A DNA stretch of 7,161 bases from an uncultured Collinsella sp. (GCA_900555815.1 USMR01000038.1:1-7161), one strand, 5' to 3'; positions 1-6,682 are shown, counted from the first letter of the stretch. The notes: generated by a model not told the origin, from the letters alone. Numbers and translations are program-made.

Positions 1-1
1 G

Positions 2-1039
2 CCCGACAAGACCTTCTCGGTGGGCTTTGACTACAAGAACTTCAACGAGACCAACTACGCCAAGGAGCTTTCCGATAAGCTCGGCGTCGAAAACGTTCGC
101 AAGATGATTACCGCCGACGAGTTCTTCGGTGCGCTCGAGGACATCCAGTATCACATGGACGAGCCGCAGTCCAACCTGTCTTCCGTGCCGCTGTGGTTCT
201 TGGCCGAGATGGCCCGCAAGGACGTCACCGTCGTGCTTTCGGGCGAAGGTGCCGACGAGCTCTTTGGCGGCTACGCCTACTACGAGGACACGGTCCCGGT
301 CCGCAAGTACAAAAAGATGGTGCCGCTGCCCATCCGTCGCGCGCTCGGTAACCTGGCGCTGCATATGCCGTACTTCAAGGGACATAACTTCCTGGTCAAG
401 GGTGCCGAGATCCCTGAGAAGTCGTTCCTGGGACAGGCTCTGGTATGGCCGGAGCGCGAGGTCGACGGCGTGCTCAAGCCCGAGTACAACACCGGCGATG
501 GCGCCTTCGAGCTTGCCGCTCCCATCTATGCGCGCGTGAAGGGTCAGCCCGAGCTGGTCAAGAAGCAGTACCTGGACATGAACATGTGGCTCCCGGGCGA
601 CATTCTGCTCAAGGCCGACAAGATGTGCATGGCGCACTCGCTGGAGCTGCGCGTGCCCTTCCTGGACCGCAAAGTCATGGAGTTCGCCGAGCATATTCCC
701 GACCGTTACCGCATCAACGAGAACGGCAACAAACAGGTACTCCGCCACGCTGCCAACAAGTCGCTGCCCGATGAGTGGGCCACCCGTCCCAAGGTGGGCT
801 TCCCGGTGCCGATTGTCTACTGGCTGCGCGAGCAAAAGTGGTACGACTATGTCAAGGAGTACTTCACCGCGCCGTGGGCAAGTGAGTTCTTCAATACCGA
901 CGAGCTCATGCACCTGCTCGATCTGCACTTTGCGGGCAAGGGCGATTTCCAGCGCAAGATCTATACGCCGCTCGTGTTCCTAGTGTGGTACAAGCGCTTC
1001 TTTATCGACGAGGGCCAGCCTTCTGTTCAGGCTGCCTAG
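2..1039 (+). CDS. asnB: Asparagine synthetase (glutamine-hydrolysing), C-terminal part; 5' end outside window
   Basis: Cytosolic enzyme that makes asparagine from aspartate, ATP and glutamine. Only the synthetase (ATP-pyrophosphatase) half is visible, 345 residues. The N-terminal glutaminase domain with its catalytic Cys and the SGGxDS PP-loop must lie upstream of the window. The reading frame is open from base 2 (PDKTFSVGF), so the ATG at base 20 is internal. Supporting motifs are DEPQSNLSSVPLW, LSGEGADELFGGY (nt 236-274), ADKMCMAHSLELRVPFLD (nt 614-667) and KVGFPVPI near nt 793, all typical of AsnB synthetase domains. The gene ends in TAG and is followed 25 bp later by a terminator, so it is probably the last gene of its transcript. 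Some AsnB-family proteins (LtsA of Corynebacterium, AsnB1 of Lactobacillus plantarum) instead amidate diaminopimelate in peptidoglycan. The neighbouring cell-wall genes make that worth remembering, but the visible half cannot separate the two roles. Confidence 0.93.
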   Translation, partial: PDKTFSVGFDYKNFNETNYAKELSDKLGVENVRKMITADEFFGALEDIQYHMDEPQSNLSSVPLWFLAEMARKDVTVVLSGEGADELFGGYAYYEDTVPVRKYKKMVPLPIRRALGNLALHMPYFKGHNFLVKGAEIPEKSFLGQALVWPEREVDGVLKPEYNTGDGAFELAAPIYARVKGQPELVKKQYLDMNMWLPGDILLKADKMCMAHSLELRVPFLDRKVMEFAEHIPDRYRINENGNKQVLRHAANKSLPDEWATRPKVGFPVPIVYWLREQKWYDYVKEYFTAPWASEFFNTDELMHLLDLHFAGKGDFQRKIYTPLVFLVWYKRFFIDEGQPSVQAA

Positions 1040-1064
1040 TCTCGGCCTACGAATGCCTGCGCGT

Positions 1065-1089
1065 AACGGCTCCTCCGGGAGCCGTTTTT
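1065..1089 (+). terminator. Rho-independent terminator after asnB
   Basis: A perfect 9-bp stem (AACGGCTCC at 1065-1073 with GGAGCCGTT at 1078-1086) closes a 4-nt TCCG loop and runs into five T residues at 1085-1089. It starts 25 bp after the asnB stop codon. This is a textbook intrinsic terminator and separates asnB from the Mur ligase gene. Confidence 0.88.
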
Positions 1090-1113
1090 GCGCGAGCACG
1101 TTTCAGTTACTAT
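1085..1113 (+). promoter_or_regulatory. Possible promoter of the Mur ligase gene
   Basis: The -10-like hexamer TACTAT (1108-1113, 4 of 6 consensus) lies 17 nt after TTTTTG (1085-1090), a poor -35 that overlaps the T-run of the asnB terminator. Transcription would begin near 1120, leaving a leader of about 30 nt. A promoter is expected here because a terminator lies immediately upstream, but the sequence match itself is weak. Confidence 0.3.
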
Positions 1114-1151
1114 GAAAACCGTCCCTGCCAAATGGCTGAGAAAGGTGAAAG

Positions 1152-2714
1152 ATGCACCATTCGGATTCCGCGACCGTGACCACGGTCGATACGCTTGCCA
1201 AGCTTCTCGATGTGTGCGGCGAGCTGCGCGCATCAGAGCAGGTTGACGAGCGTGCCGTGACCGGCTGCTCGTTTGATTCGCGCGCGGTCTCGGCAGGTGA
1301 CGTATTCTTTTGCAAAGGTGCTGCCTTTAAGCCCGCGTTTTTGAGCATGGCGCTCGATGCGGGCGCCGTCGCATTTGTGTGCGAGGAGTCGCTGGTCGAG
1401 TCTCTGGAGCCGCTGGCGAAGGAGAGCGGTGCTGCGATGGTGGTTGTTGATAGTGTTCGCACGGCCATGGCCCTGTTGCCGCCGGAGGTCTACGACCGTC
1501 CCGACCACGACGTCAAGATCGTGGGCATCACCGGCACCAAGGGAAAGACCACGGCCGCTTTTATGCTCCAGTCCATCATCAAGGCGGCGGGCGAGTCCTG
1601 CGGCATGATCGGCTCGGTGAGTACCGACGATGGCATCGAGTGCTACGAGAGCACCAATACTACGCCCGAGGCCCCCGAGGTCTGGCGCCATATCGCCAAC
1701 TGCCGCATGTCCGGTCGCCAGTCCATGGTCATGGAGGTCTCGAGCCAGGCGCTCAAGTACCAACGCGTCGAGAATCTGCCGTTTGACGTGGCGTGCTTCC
1801 TCAACATCGGCCGCGACCACATCTCGCCGATCGAGCACCCGACCTTCGAGGATTATTTTGAGAGCAAGCTTAGGATCTTTGACCAGGCAAAGACCGCCGT
1901 GGTGAATCTGGGCACCGAAGAGGTCGACCGTGTGCTGGGGGCAGCGTCGACGGCCGAGCGCTTGGTGACCGTTGGCGTCGAGCATCCCGAGGCGAGCCTG
2001 TGGGCAAGCGATGTCCGCATGGTTGGCTTTAGCATCGAGTTCAACTTGCATGGCCTGTGTGCCGACGAGTCCGAGGCGGGGGAGAAGGTCCTGCTGGGTA
2101 TCGCGGGAGACTTTAACGTGGAAAACGCGCTGGTCGCTATCGCCGCTGCGCGCGAGATCGGCGTCGGTATCGATGCCATCAAGAATGGCCTCTCCAAACT
2201 GCGTGTGCCGGGCCGTATGGAGGTCGTGGAGTCGAAGGACGGCCGCGTGATTTGTGTCGTCGACTACGCGCACAACCAGCTTTCGTTCCGTTCGCTTTTC
2301 TCGTCGGTCAAGCGCGCGTTTCCCGCTAGCCCCGTCATTGCGCTGTTTGGCGCCGCCGGCGGCAAGGCGCAGGAGCGCCGCGAGCAATTGCCGCGCGAGG
2401 CCGCACCGTATTCCGACCTGATGATCTTTGCCAACGAGGATCCAGCTCACGAGGACCCGATGAAGGTCTGTCGCGAGCTTGCCGAGCATGTTCCCGACGA
2501 TACGCCGAACAAGATCATCCTCGACCGCGAAGCCGCTGTGCATGCGGCGTTCAAGGCGGCGCGCGAGGAGTACGTCAACCCCGATGCTCCCACCATTGTC
2601 TTGCTGCTGGCAAAGGGTGACGAGGAGCTCATGCACGTGGGCGACGAGTTCGTGCCCATCGAGAGCGACCTTTCGCTGGCCAATCGCCTGATCGATGTTA
2701 CCCAGTTTGACTAA
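1152..2714 (+). CDS. murE: UDP-N-acetylmuramyl-tripeptide synthetase, MurE family, probably not diaminopimelate-specific
   Basis: Cytosolic ATP-dependent ligase that adds the third amino acid to UDP-MurNAc-L-Ala-D-Glu. At 520 residues it is a normal to slightly long MurE. Domain 1 binds the nucleotide (CSFDSR at 39-44). The central domain has the P-loop GITGTKGKTT (125-134), TNTTPEAP (168-175), MEVSSQAL (194-201) and NIGRDHISPIEHPTFEDY. These lead to ESK, whose Lys239 is the expected carbamylated residue. The C-terminal domain has VVDYAHNQLSF (369-379) and GAAGGKAQERR (400-410). The acceptor motif that reads DNPR in diaminopimelate enzymes is here NEDPAHEDP (428-436), with Ala432 in place of Arg. 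This points to L-lysine or L-ornithine as substrate. The start is supported by AAAGGTGA just upstream. It follows the asnB terminator and probably heads the transcript that includes the HAD gene and murI. Family certain; amino acid added is inferred. Confidence 0.92.
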   Translation: MHHSDSATVTTVDTLAKLLDVCGELRASEQVDERAVTGCSFDSRAVSAGDVFFCKGAAFKPAFLSMALDAGAVAFVCEESLVESLEPLAKESGAAMVVVDSVRTAMALLPPEVYDRPDHDVKIVGITGTKGKTTAAFMLQSIIKAAGESCGMIGSVSTDDGIECYESTNTTPEAPEVWRHIANCRMSGRQSMVMEVSSQALKYQRVENLPFDVACFLNIGRDHISPIEHPTFEDYFESKLRIFDQAKTAVVNLGTEEVDRVLGAASTAERLVTVGVEHPEASLWASDVRMVGFSIEFNLHGLCADESEAGEKVLLGIAGDFNVENALVAIAAAREIGVGIDAIKNGLSKLRVPGRMEVVESKDGRVICVVDYAHNQLSFRSLFSSVKRAFPASPVIALFGAAGGKAQERREQLPREAAPYSDLMIFANEDPAHEDPMKVCRELAEHVPDDTPNKIILDREAAVHAAFKAAREEYVNPDAPTIVLLLAKGDEELMHVGDEFVPIESDLSLANRLIDVTQFD

Positions 2715-2812
2715 TGAACCATGATGGCGGCGGTGCCCTGAGTGCGCTGTCGCCATAAGCGTGTTCTCTCAATCAAAACATGCCGTCCAAGTCCAAACCC
2801 TTCTACGTAAAC

Positions 2813-2816
2813 GGAG
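2813..2816 (+). promoter_or_regulatory. Ribosome binding site that decides the start of the HAD gene
   Basis: GGAG sits 5 nt before the ATG at 2822. The frame is also open from an earlier ATG at 2780, but that codon has no purine-rich sequence in front of it (CTCTCAATCAAAAC). It would also add 14 residues that do not look like part of the HAD fold. The downstream start is therefore preferred. Confidence 0.7.
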
Positions 2817-2821
2817 TAACC

Positions 2822-3733
2822 ATGTCCCACAATACCCTGCCGACCGTCGCTGAGCTTTCGGGCGAGATGCGCGAGCGCTTGGCCAAGGTCAAGTACGTCT
2901 TTACCGACCTGGATGCCACGATGCTCGCACCTGGCTCGTGCGTGCTGCGCGACAACGACGGCAACCCCTCGACCAAACTCGTCGAGGCCGTCGTGGCGCT
3001 TGCTCGCGCTGGTATTCAGGTGGTTCCCACCTCGGGCCGCAACCGTACCATGATCCACGAGGACGCGCGCGTGCTCGGCCTCAACTCCTACATCGGCGAG
3101 ATGGGCGGCCTGGTTATGTACGACCTCAAGGCCAACGATTGGGAGTATCTGACCGGCGACATGCCTTACGACCCCGTCTGCGGCCTTACTCCGCACCAGG
3201 TGATCGAGCAGACCGGCGTGTGCGAGAAGATCCTCGCCCGCTGGCCGCACAAGATCGAGTATCACAACGACATGTCGACCGGCTACAAATACCGCGAGGT
3301 CACCGTCGGCATGCGCGGCGATGTGCCCGACGATGAGGTTCAGGCCATCCTGGACGAGGCCGGCTGCGGTCTGATTTGGGCTTGCAACGGCCACCTGACT
3401 CACCTGTCCAAGCCGACGACGCTCGAGCTCGATCGCGTCGAGGACGGTCGCGCATTCAACATCAACCCCGCGGGCCTCAACAAAGGCGTCGCCATTGCGC
3501 GCTTCTGTGAGCACCTAGGGATCGAGCGCGAGGAGACGTTGGCGCTCGGCGATTCCGAGTCCGACTTCTACATGGCCGATCACGTGGGCACGTTCTGCCT
3601 AGTCGAGAATGGCCTGACGAGCGCCGGTGCGCCCGAGTTCCTGGCTGCTTGCGAGAACGCTTTCGTTACGCGCGGCAAAATTGTCGACGGTTGGGCGGCG
3701 ACGGCAGAGCTGCTGGTCGCGGCGCGTTCGTAG
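2822..3733 (+). CDS. HAD-superfamily (subfamily IIB, Cof-like) phosphatase, substrate unknown
   Basis: Probable Mg-dependent cytosolic phosphatase of 303 residues. Motif I is TDLDAT (28-33), with nucleophile Asp29 and acid/base Asp31; the usual Gly after the second Asp is Ala32. Motif II is VPTSGRN (68-74) with Thr70/Ser71. The motif III lysine is Lys221 in NKGVAIARF, followed by HLGI. Motif IV is LGDSESD (242-248) with Asp244 and Asp248 as metal ligands. The region between motifs II and III (about 95-210) is the C2-type cap, which places the protein in subfamily IIB with Cof-type sugar phosphatases, sucrose-phosphatase and mannosyl-3-phosphoglycerate phosphatase. No signal peptide or membrane segment is seen. 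It lies 107 bp after murE and 51 bp before murI with no terminator between, so it is probably co-expressed with cell-wall genes. That neighbourhood does not establish a cell-wall substrate. Confidence 0.87.
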   Translation: MSHNTLPTVAELSGEMRERLAKVKYVFTDLDATMLAPGSCVLRDNDGNPSTKLVEAVVALARAGIQVVPTSGRNRTMIHEDARVLGLNSYIGEMGGLVMYDLKANDWEYLTGDMPYDPVCGLTPHQVIEQTGVCEKILARWPHKIEYHNDMSTGYKYREVTVGMRGDVPDDEVQAILDEAGCGLIWACNGHLTHLSKPTTLELDRVEDGRAFNINPAGLNKGVAIARFCEHLGIEREETLALGDSESDFYMADHVGTFCLVENGLTSAGAPEFLAACENAFVTRGKIVDGWAATAELLVAARS

Positions 3734-3784
3734 CCCGTCGTCGCCGCACGTGGACATGTCTTTTCGAGAGAGACTGGTGAGGTA

Positions 3785-4669
3785 ATGTCCGATATCGAGA
3801 ATCCGGCAGGCGACACGCGCCCGATTGGCGTGTTCGATTCTGGTTTGGGCGGTCTGACGGTTGCGCGCGCGATTGCGACGGCGCTGCCGCACGAGTCCGT
3901 CTACTACTTTGGCGACACCAAGCGCTGCCCCTACGGCACGCGCACCGAGGATGAAGTGCGCTCGTTTGCGCTGCAGGCGGGCCGTTGGCTTTCGAAGCAC
4001 GACGTCAAGATTATGGTCATCGCCTGCAACACGGCGACCGCTGCGGCCTTGCGTTTGGCCCAGCAGGTGCTCGACGTTCCCGTGATCGGCGTGATCGCGC
4101 CGGGTGCCCGTGCAGCAATCAACAGCACGCGTACGCGTCGCGTGGGCGTGCTCGCTACCAACCTCACCATTCGCTCGGGCGCCTACACGCGCGCCATTCA
4201 GGATCTAGATGCCGGCGTCGATGTATACGGCTGTCCTGCCTCGAGCTTTGTCGAGGTTGTCGAACACGAGCTTGCCTCGGGTGCTCATCTGCAGGAACAG
4301 TGGCTTGAGAACGAGGACATCTTCGATACGCCTGCCGTGCGTGCGCTGGTGGGTGCCACGGTTGAGCCGCTGCGCGACCACGGTATCGACACCGTGGTGC
4401 TCGGCTGTACGCATTTCCCGCTGTTGGTGGGACCTATCCGCCATGCGCTGGGGCCTGGGGTGCGCGTCGTGAGCTCCGCCGAGGAGACCACGCGCGAGCT
4501 GACCGATATCCTCACGCGCCGCGAGCAGCTGGCGGGCGACGCCGCCGAGCCGCAGCATCGTTTTGCCACGACGGCCGATAACATTGCCGAGTTTGCGGTG
4601 GCGGGTAGCTTTATCTTTGGCCAGCCGCTCAAGAGCATTGAGCATATCGATATCGACGAACTGAAATAG
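3785..4669 (+). CDS. murI: Glutamate racemase
   Basis: Interconverts L- and D-glutamate without cofactor and supplies D-Glu for position 2 of the peptidoglycan stem. The 294 residues are slightly more than the usual 265-285, mainly from a 12-residue N-terminal leader and a somewhat long C-terminus. Motifs in order are IGVFDSGLGGLTV (14-26, with Asp18/Ser19), YYFGDTKRCPYGTR (40-53), ACNTATA (80-86, catalytic Cys81), GVIAPGARAA (102-111), GCPASSFVEVVEHE (149-162) and LGCTHFPLL (206-214, catalytic Cys208). Both catalytic cysteines are present, so the enzyme should be active. GGTGAGG lies directly before the ATG at 3785, with short spacing. The murI-rph-rdgB order that follows resembles the murI/rphA/rdgB neighbourhood of Mycobacterium. 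Confidence 0.96.
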   Translation: MSDIENPAGDTRPIGVFDSGLGGLTVARAIATALPHESVYYFGDTKRCPYGTRTEDEVRSFALQAGRWLSKHDVKIMVIACNTATAAALRLAQQVLDVPVIGVIAPGARAAINSTRTRRVGVLATNLTIRSGAYTRAIQDLDAGVDVYGCPASSFVEVVEHELASGAHLQEQWLENEDIFDTPAVRALVGATVEPLRDHGIDTVVLGCTHFPLLVGPIRHALGPGVRVVSSAEETTRELTDILTRREQLAGDAAEPQHRFATTADNIAEFAVAGSFIFGQPLKSIEHIDIDELK

Positions 4670-4724
4670 ATACAAGGTCACCGACCAAAGGCTCACTTTC
4701 ACCTTTTGCCGAAAGGATATTTCT

Positions 4725-5450
4725 ATGGAGTATATGCAGGTCAACCGCGCCAACGGCCGTGCCGCCAATGAGCTGCGCCCCGTCAAGCTCACCCGTGGCG
4801 TCATGAAGCACGCCCACGGCTCGTGTTTGGCCGAGTTCGGTGACACGCGCGTGCTGTGCGCCGCCACTATCGAGGAGGGCGTGCCGGGCTGGCGAAAGGG
4901 AGCTAAGGCCGGCTGGGTGACCGCGGAATACGCCATGCTGCCGGCGTCGACCGGCAAGCGCTGCAAGCGCGAGCACGCCAACCGCAAGGGCCGCTCCATG
5001 GAGATCGAGCGCCTCATCGGTCGCAGCCTGCGTACCGTCGTCAATATGAAGGCACTCGGCGAGTACACCGTTACCGTCGACTGCGACGTGATTCAGGCCG
5101 ATGGCGGCACGCGTACAGCGAGCATCACCGGCGCCTGGGTGGCGCTGCGCGACGCCCTCGCCATGTGGGTCGAGGCGGGCAAGATCGAGCGCATCCCGCT
5201 TATCGGCCAGGTGGCTGCCATCTCCATGGGCGTTGCCGACGGCAATACGCTGCTTGACCTCGATTATTCCGAGGACAGCCATGCCGAGGTCGACATGAAC
5301 CTCGTCGCCACCGACACCGGCGAGATGATCGAGCTCCAGGGCACCGGCGAGCAGGCGCCCTTTGACCGCAAACGCCTCAACGCCCTGCTCGACCTGGGCG
5401 ACAAGGGTATCGCCGAGCTCATCGAGCTTCAGCGCCAAGCCATCGCCTAA
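4725..5450 (+). CDS. rph: Ribonuclease PH (tRNA 3'-end phosphorolytic exoribonuclease)
   Basis: Removes nucleotides 3' of the CCA end of tRNA precursors by phosphorolysis, acting as a hexameric ring. The 241 residues are a normal full length. Motifs in order are ELRPVKLTRG (16-25), FGDTRVLCAAT (38-48), GWVTAEYAMLP (63-73), GRSMEIERLIGRSLR (89-103), DCDVIQADGGTRTASITGA (119-137), LDLDYSEDS (177-185) and VDMNLVAT (189-196). The phosphate-binding residues Thr129/Arg130 and Arg90 are present, as are the metal-site Asp184 and Asp190. The substrate-side loop is odd. The family's MLPRAT reads MLPAST, losing one of the arginines linked to tRNA binding, and the stretch before GRSMEIER is two residues shorter than in Bacillus subtilis. 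AAAGGA lies 7 nt before the ATG. A second in-frame ATG at 4734 is less well spaced. The gene follows murI by 55 bp and ends in tandem hairpins. Confidence 0.95.
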   Translation: MEYMQVNRANGRAANELRPVKLTRGVMKHAHGSCLAEFGDTRVLCAATIEEGVPGWRKGAKAGWVTAEYAMLPASTGKRCKREHANRKGRSMEIERLIGRSLRTVVNMKALGEYTVTVDCDVIQADGGTRTASITGAWVALRDALAMWVEAGKIERIPLIGQVAAISMGVADGNTLLDLDYSEDSHAEVDMNLVATDTGEMIELQGTGEQAPFDRKRLNALLDLGDKGIAELIELQRQAIA

Positions 5451-5486
5451 CCTGCCAAAAGGGACAGGTTTATTTTGGTAGGTTTT
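5449..5486 (+). terminator. Overlapping alternative hairpins after rph, probable terminator
   Basis: Two mutually exclusive hairpins share the same 5' arm. Hairpin A pairs AACCTG (5449-5454) with CAGGTT (5465-5470). It is extended by CC (5455-5456) with GG across one bulged A, and is followed by TATTTT (5471-5476). Hairpin B pairs CCTGCCAAAA (5451-5460) with TTTTGGTAGG (5473-5482), 10 bp with one G-U pair and a 12-nt loop, and is followed by TTTT (5483-5486). Either could act as an intrinsic terminator. The rph stop codon TAA is part of the stem of hairpin A. The two forms could also be a switch controlling read-through into rdgB. Confidence 0.6.
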
Positions 5487-5590
5487 ATCTGCTGAAATGC
5501 TGCGTTGAAAGGTCCGATCGCCTGAGAGGGGAGAGGTCAAGTGCCCAAACGCCCCTCACGCGGCTTGCTATAGAGACAAGGAGGCCAGTC

Positions 5591-6232
5591 ATGGCACTTG
5601 AGAAGATTGACATCGACACCCTCGACCCGGCGGCGACCATCGTCGTGGCAACGGGCAACGCCCATAAGCTCACCGAGATCGAGGCCATTTTGGGCAAGGT
5701 CATGCCCGAGGTGCGCTTTGTGGCGCTCGGCCAGCTGGGTGATTTTGAGGATCCCGAGGAAAACGGCACGACGTTTTTGGAGAACGCCATCATCAAGGCC
5801 CAAGCCGCGGTCGAGGAGACGGGCCTTATGGCCATTGCCGACGATTCGGGCTTGGTCGTCGACGCGCTGGACGGTGAGCCCGGTGTGTATAGCGCGCGCT
5901 ATGCGGGCGTGCACGGCGACGATGCCGCCAACAACGCCAAGCTTCTCGTTAACCTGGAAGGCGTGGCAGATGAGGACCGCACCGCGCGCTTTATGAGCGT
6001 CGTCGCGCTCATCGACACGGACGGTCTGGTTACCTATGGCGAGGGCGCCTGCGAGGGCGTTATCGCGCACGAGGGCCGCGGCGACCATGGTTTTGGCTAT
6101 GACCCGCTGTTCCTGCCGGTCGACACGCCGGGCAAGACCATGGCCGAGCTGACGGCTGACGAGAAGAACGCCATCAGCCATCGTTTCCACGCGCTCGAGC
6201 ATCTGTCCGCCAAGCTGACGGGCGAGGAGTAG
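5591..6232 (+). CDS. rdgB: XTP/dITP diphosphatase (RdgB/HAM1 family)
   Basis: House-cleaning pyrophosphatase that hydrolyses dITP, ITP and XTP to monophosphates and keeps deaminated purines out of DNA and RNA. It is 213 residues, with about 15 residues before the first core strand that most homologues lack. This start is still the best one. A strong AAGGAGG (5578-5584) lies 6 nt before the ATG, and there is no other Met before the core. Motifs in order are VVATGNAHKLTEIEAIL (18-34), ENGTTFLENAIIKAQAA (57-73), ADDSGLVVDALDGEPGVYSA (83-102) with the catalytic Asp pair 84/85, HGFGYDPLFLP (166-176) and ISHRFHAL (195-202). All substrate and metal motifs are intact. The gene starts 140 bp after rph, past the hairpins, so it may have its own transcription start. 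I see no convincing promoter there. The dtd gene follows 3 bp after its stop. Confidence 0.95.
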   Translation: MALEKIDIDTLDPAATIVVATGNAHKLTEIEAILGKVMPEVRFVALGQLGDFEDPEENGTTFLENAIIKAQAAVEETGLMAIADDSGLVVDALDGEPGVYSARYAGVHGDDAANNAKLLVNLEGVADEDRTARFMSVVALIDTDGLVTYGEGACEGVIAHEGRGDHGFGYDPLFLPVDTPGKTMAELTADEKNAISHRFHALEHLSAKLTGEE

Positions 6233-6235
6233 GCC

Positions 6236-6682
6236 ATGCGTGCGGTGGTGCAGCGCGTGCTCAACGCCGGCGTGACGGTCGACGGCGAGTGCGTGGGCCG
6301 CATTGGACGCGGCTACCTGGTGCTGCTGGGTGTGGGCCATGGCGATACGCGTGCCGAGGCCGACAAGCTGTGGGGCAAGCTCCGCGGGCTGCGTATCAAC
6401 GAGGACGAGAACGGCAAGACCAATCTGGCACTTGCCGATGTCGACGGCGAGGTGCTCGTGGTGTCGCAGTTCACGCTGTTCGCCGACTGCCGCCACGGTC
6501 GCCGTCCGTCGTTTACGGATGCCGGCGCACCCGATGTTGCCAACGAGCTCTACGAGTACTTCCTGACGCTTGTGCACGAGGACGTTGAGCATGTGGCGCA
6601 CGGTATCTTTGGCGCCGACATGAAGGTCGACCTGGTCAACGACGGCCCATTCACCATCGTCTTGGACACCGACAACCTTTAG
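6236..6682 (+). CDS. dtd: D-aminoacyl-tRNA deacylase
   Basis: Cytosolic homodimeric hydrolase that removes D-amino acids (classically D-Tyr) and glycine wrongly charged on tRNA. At 148 residues it is full length. It begins with the family signature MRAVVQRV and carries [10 protein letters not shown] (75-84, with the catalytic-site SQFT 77-80) and [10 protein letters not shown] (88-97). The cross-subunit Gly-cisPro motif is NDGPFT (135-140), with Phe139 where Val is commoner. The ATG is 3 nt after the rdgB stop, and its ribosome binding site GAGGAG (6224-6229) lies inside the last rdgB codons. Translation is therefore probably coupled to rdgB. Working near murI, which raises the D-glutamate pool, makes sense for this proofreading enzyme, although Dtd's main substrates are other D-amino acids. 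A perfect inverted repeat follows the stop codon. Confidence 0.95.
   Translation: MRAVVQRVLNAGVTVDGECVGRIGRGYLVLLGVGHGDTRAEADKLWGKLRGLRINEDENGKTNLALADVDGEVLVVSQFTLFADCRHGRRPSFTDAGAPDVANELYEYFLTLVHEDVEHVAHGIFGADMKVDLVNDGPFTIVLDTDNL

Noticed and set aside
1233..2756. A 507-codon open frame on the minus strand opposite murE
   Set aside because: The translation is rich in His, Arg, Leu and Gly with no recognisable motif, as expected from the antisense of a GC-rich gene. The + strand carries complete Mur ligase motifs over the same span.
2724..2756. Inverted repeat ATGGCG...CGCCAT between murE and the HAD gene
   Set aside because: Only 6 bp is certain, the loop is long and no T-run follows, so it is not convincing as a terminator or an operator.
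2711..3514. A 267-codon minus-strand open frame opposite the HAD gene
   Set aside because: Its composition is the mirror of the HAD gene's codon bias and it has no motif. The + strand has all four HAD motifs.
4687..4706. AAAGG...CCTTT inverted repeat between murI and rph
   Set aside because: Five A/T-rich pairs around a 10-nt loop, with no T-run ending the transcript. It is probably chance, close to the rph ribosome binding site.
4629..5540. A 303-codon minus-strand open frame opposite rph
   Set aside because: Antisense shadow of the RNase PH gene, with no family resemblance.
5525..5557. GAGGGG...CCCCTC pairing in the rdgB leader, considered as a riboswitch stem
   Set aside because: It is six base pairs over a 20-nt loop without any known riboswitch or T-box core sequence, too weak to annotate as an element.
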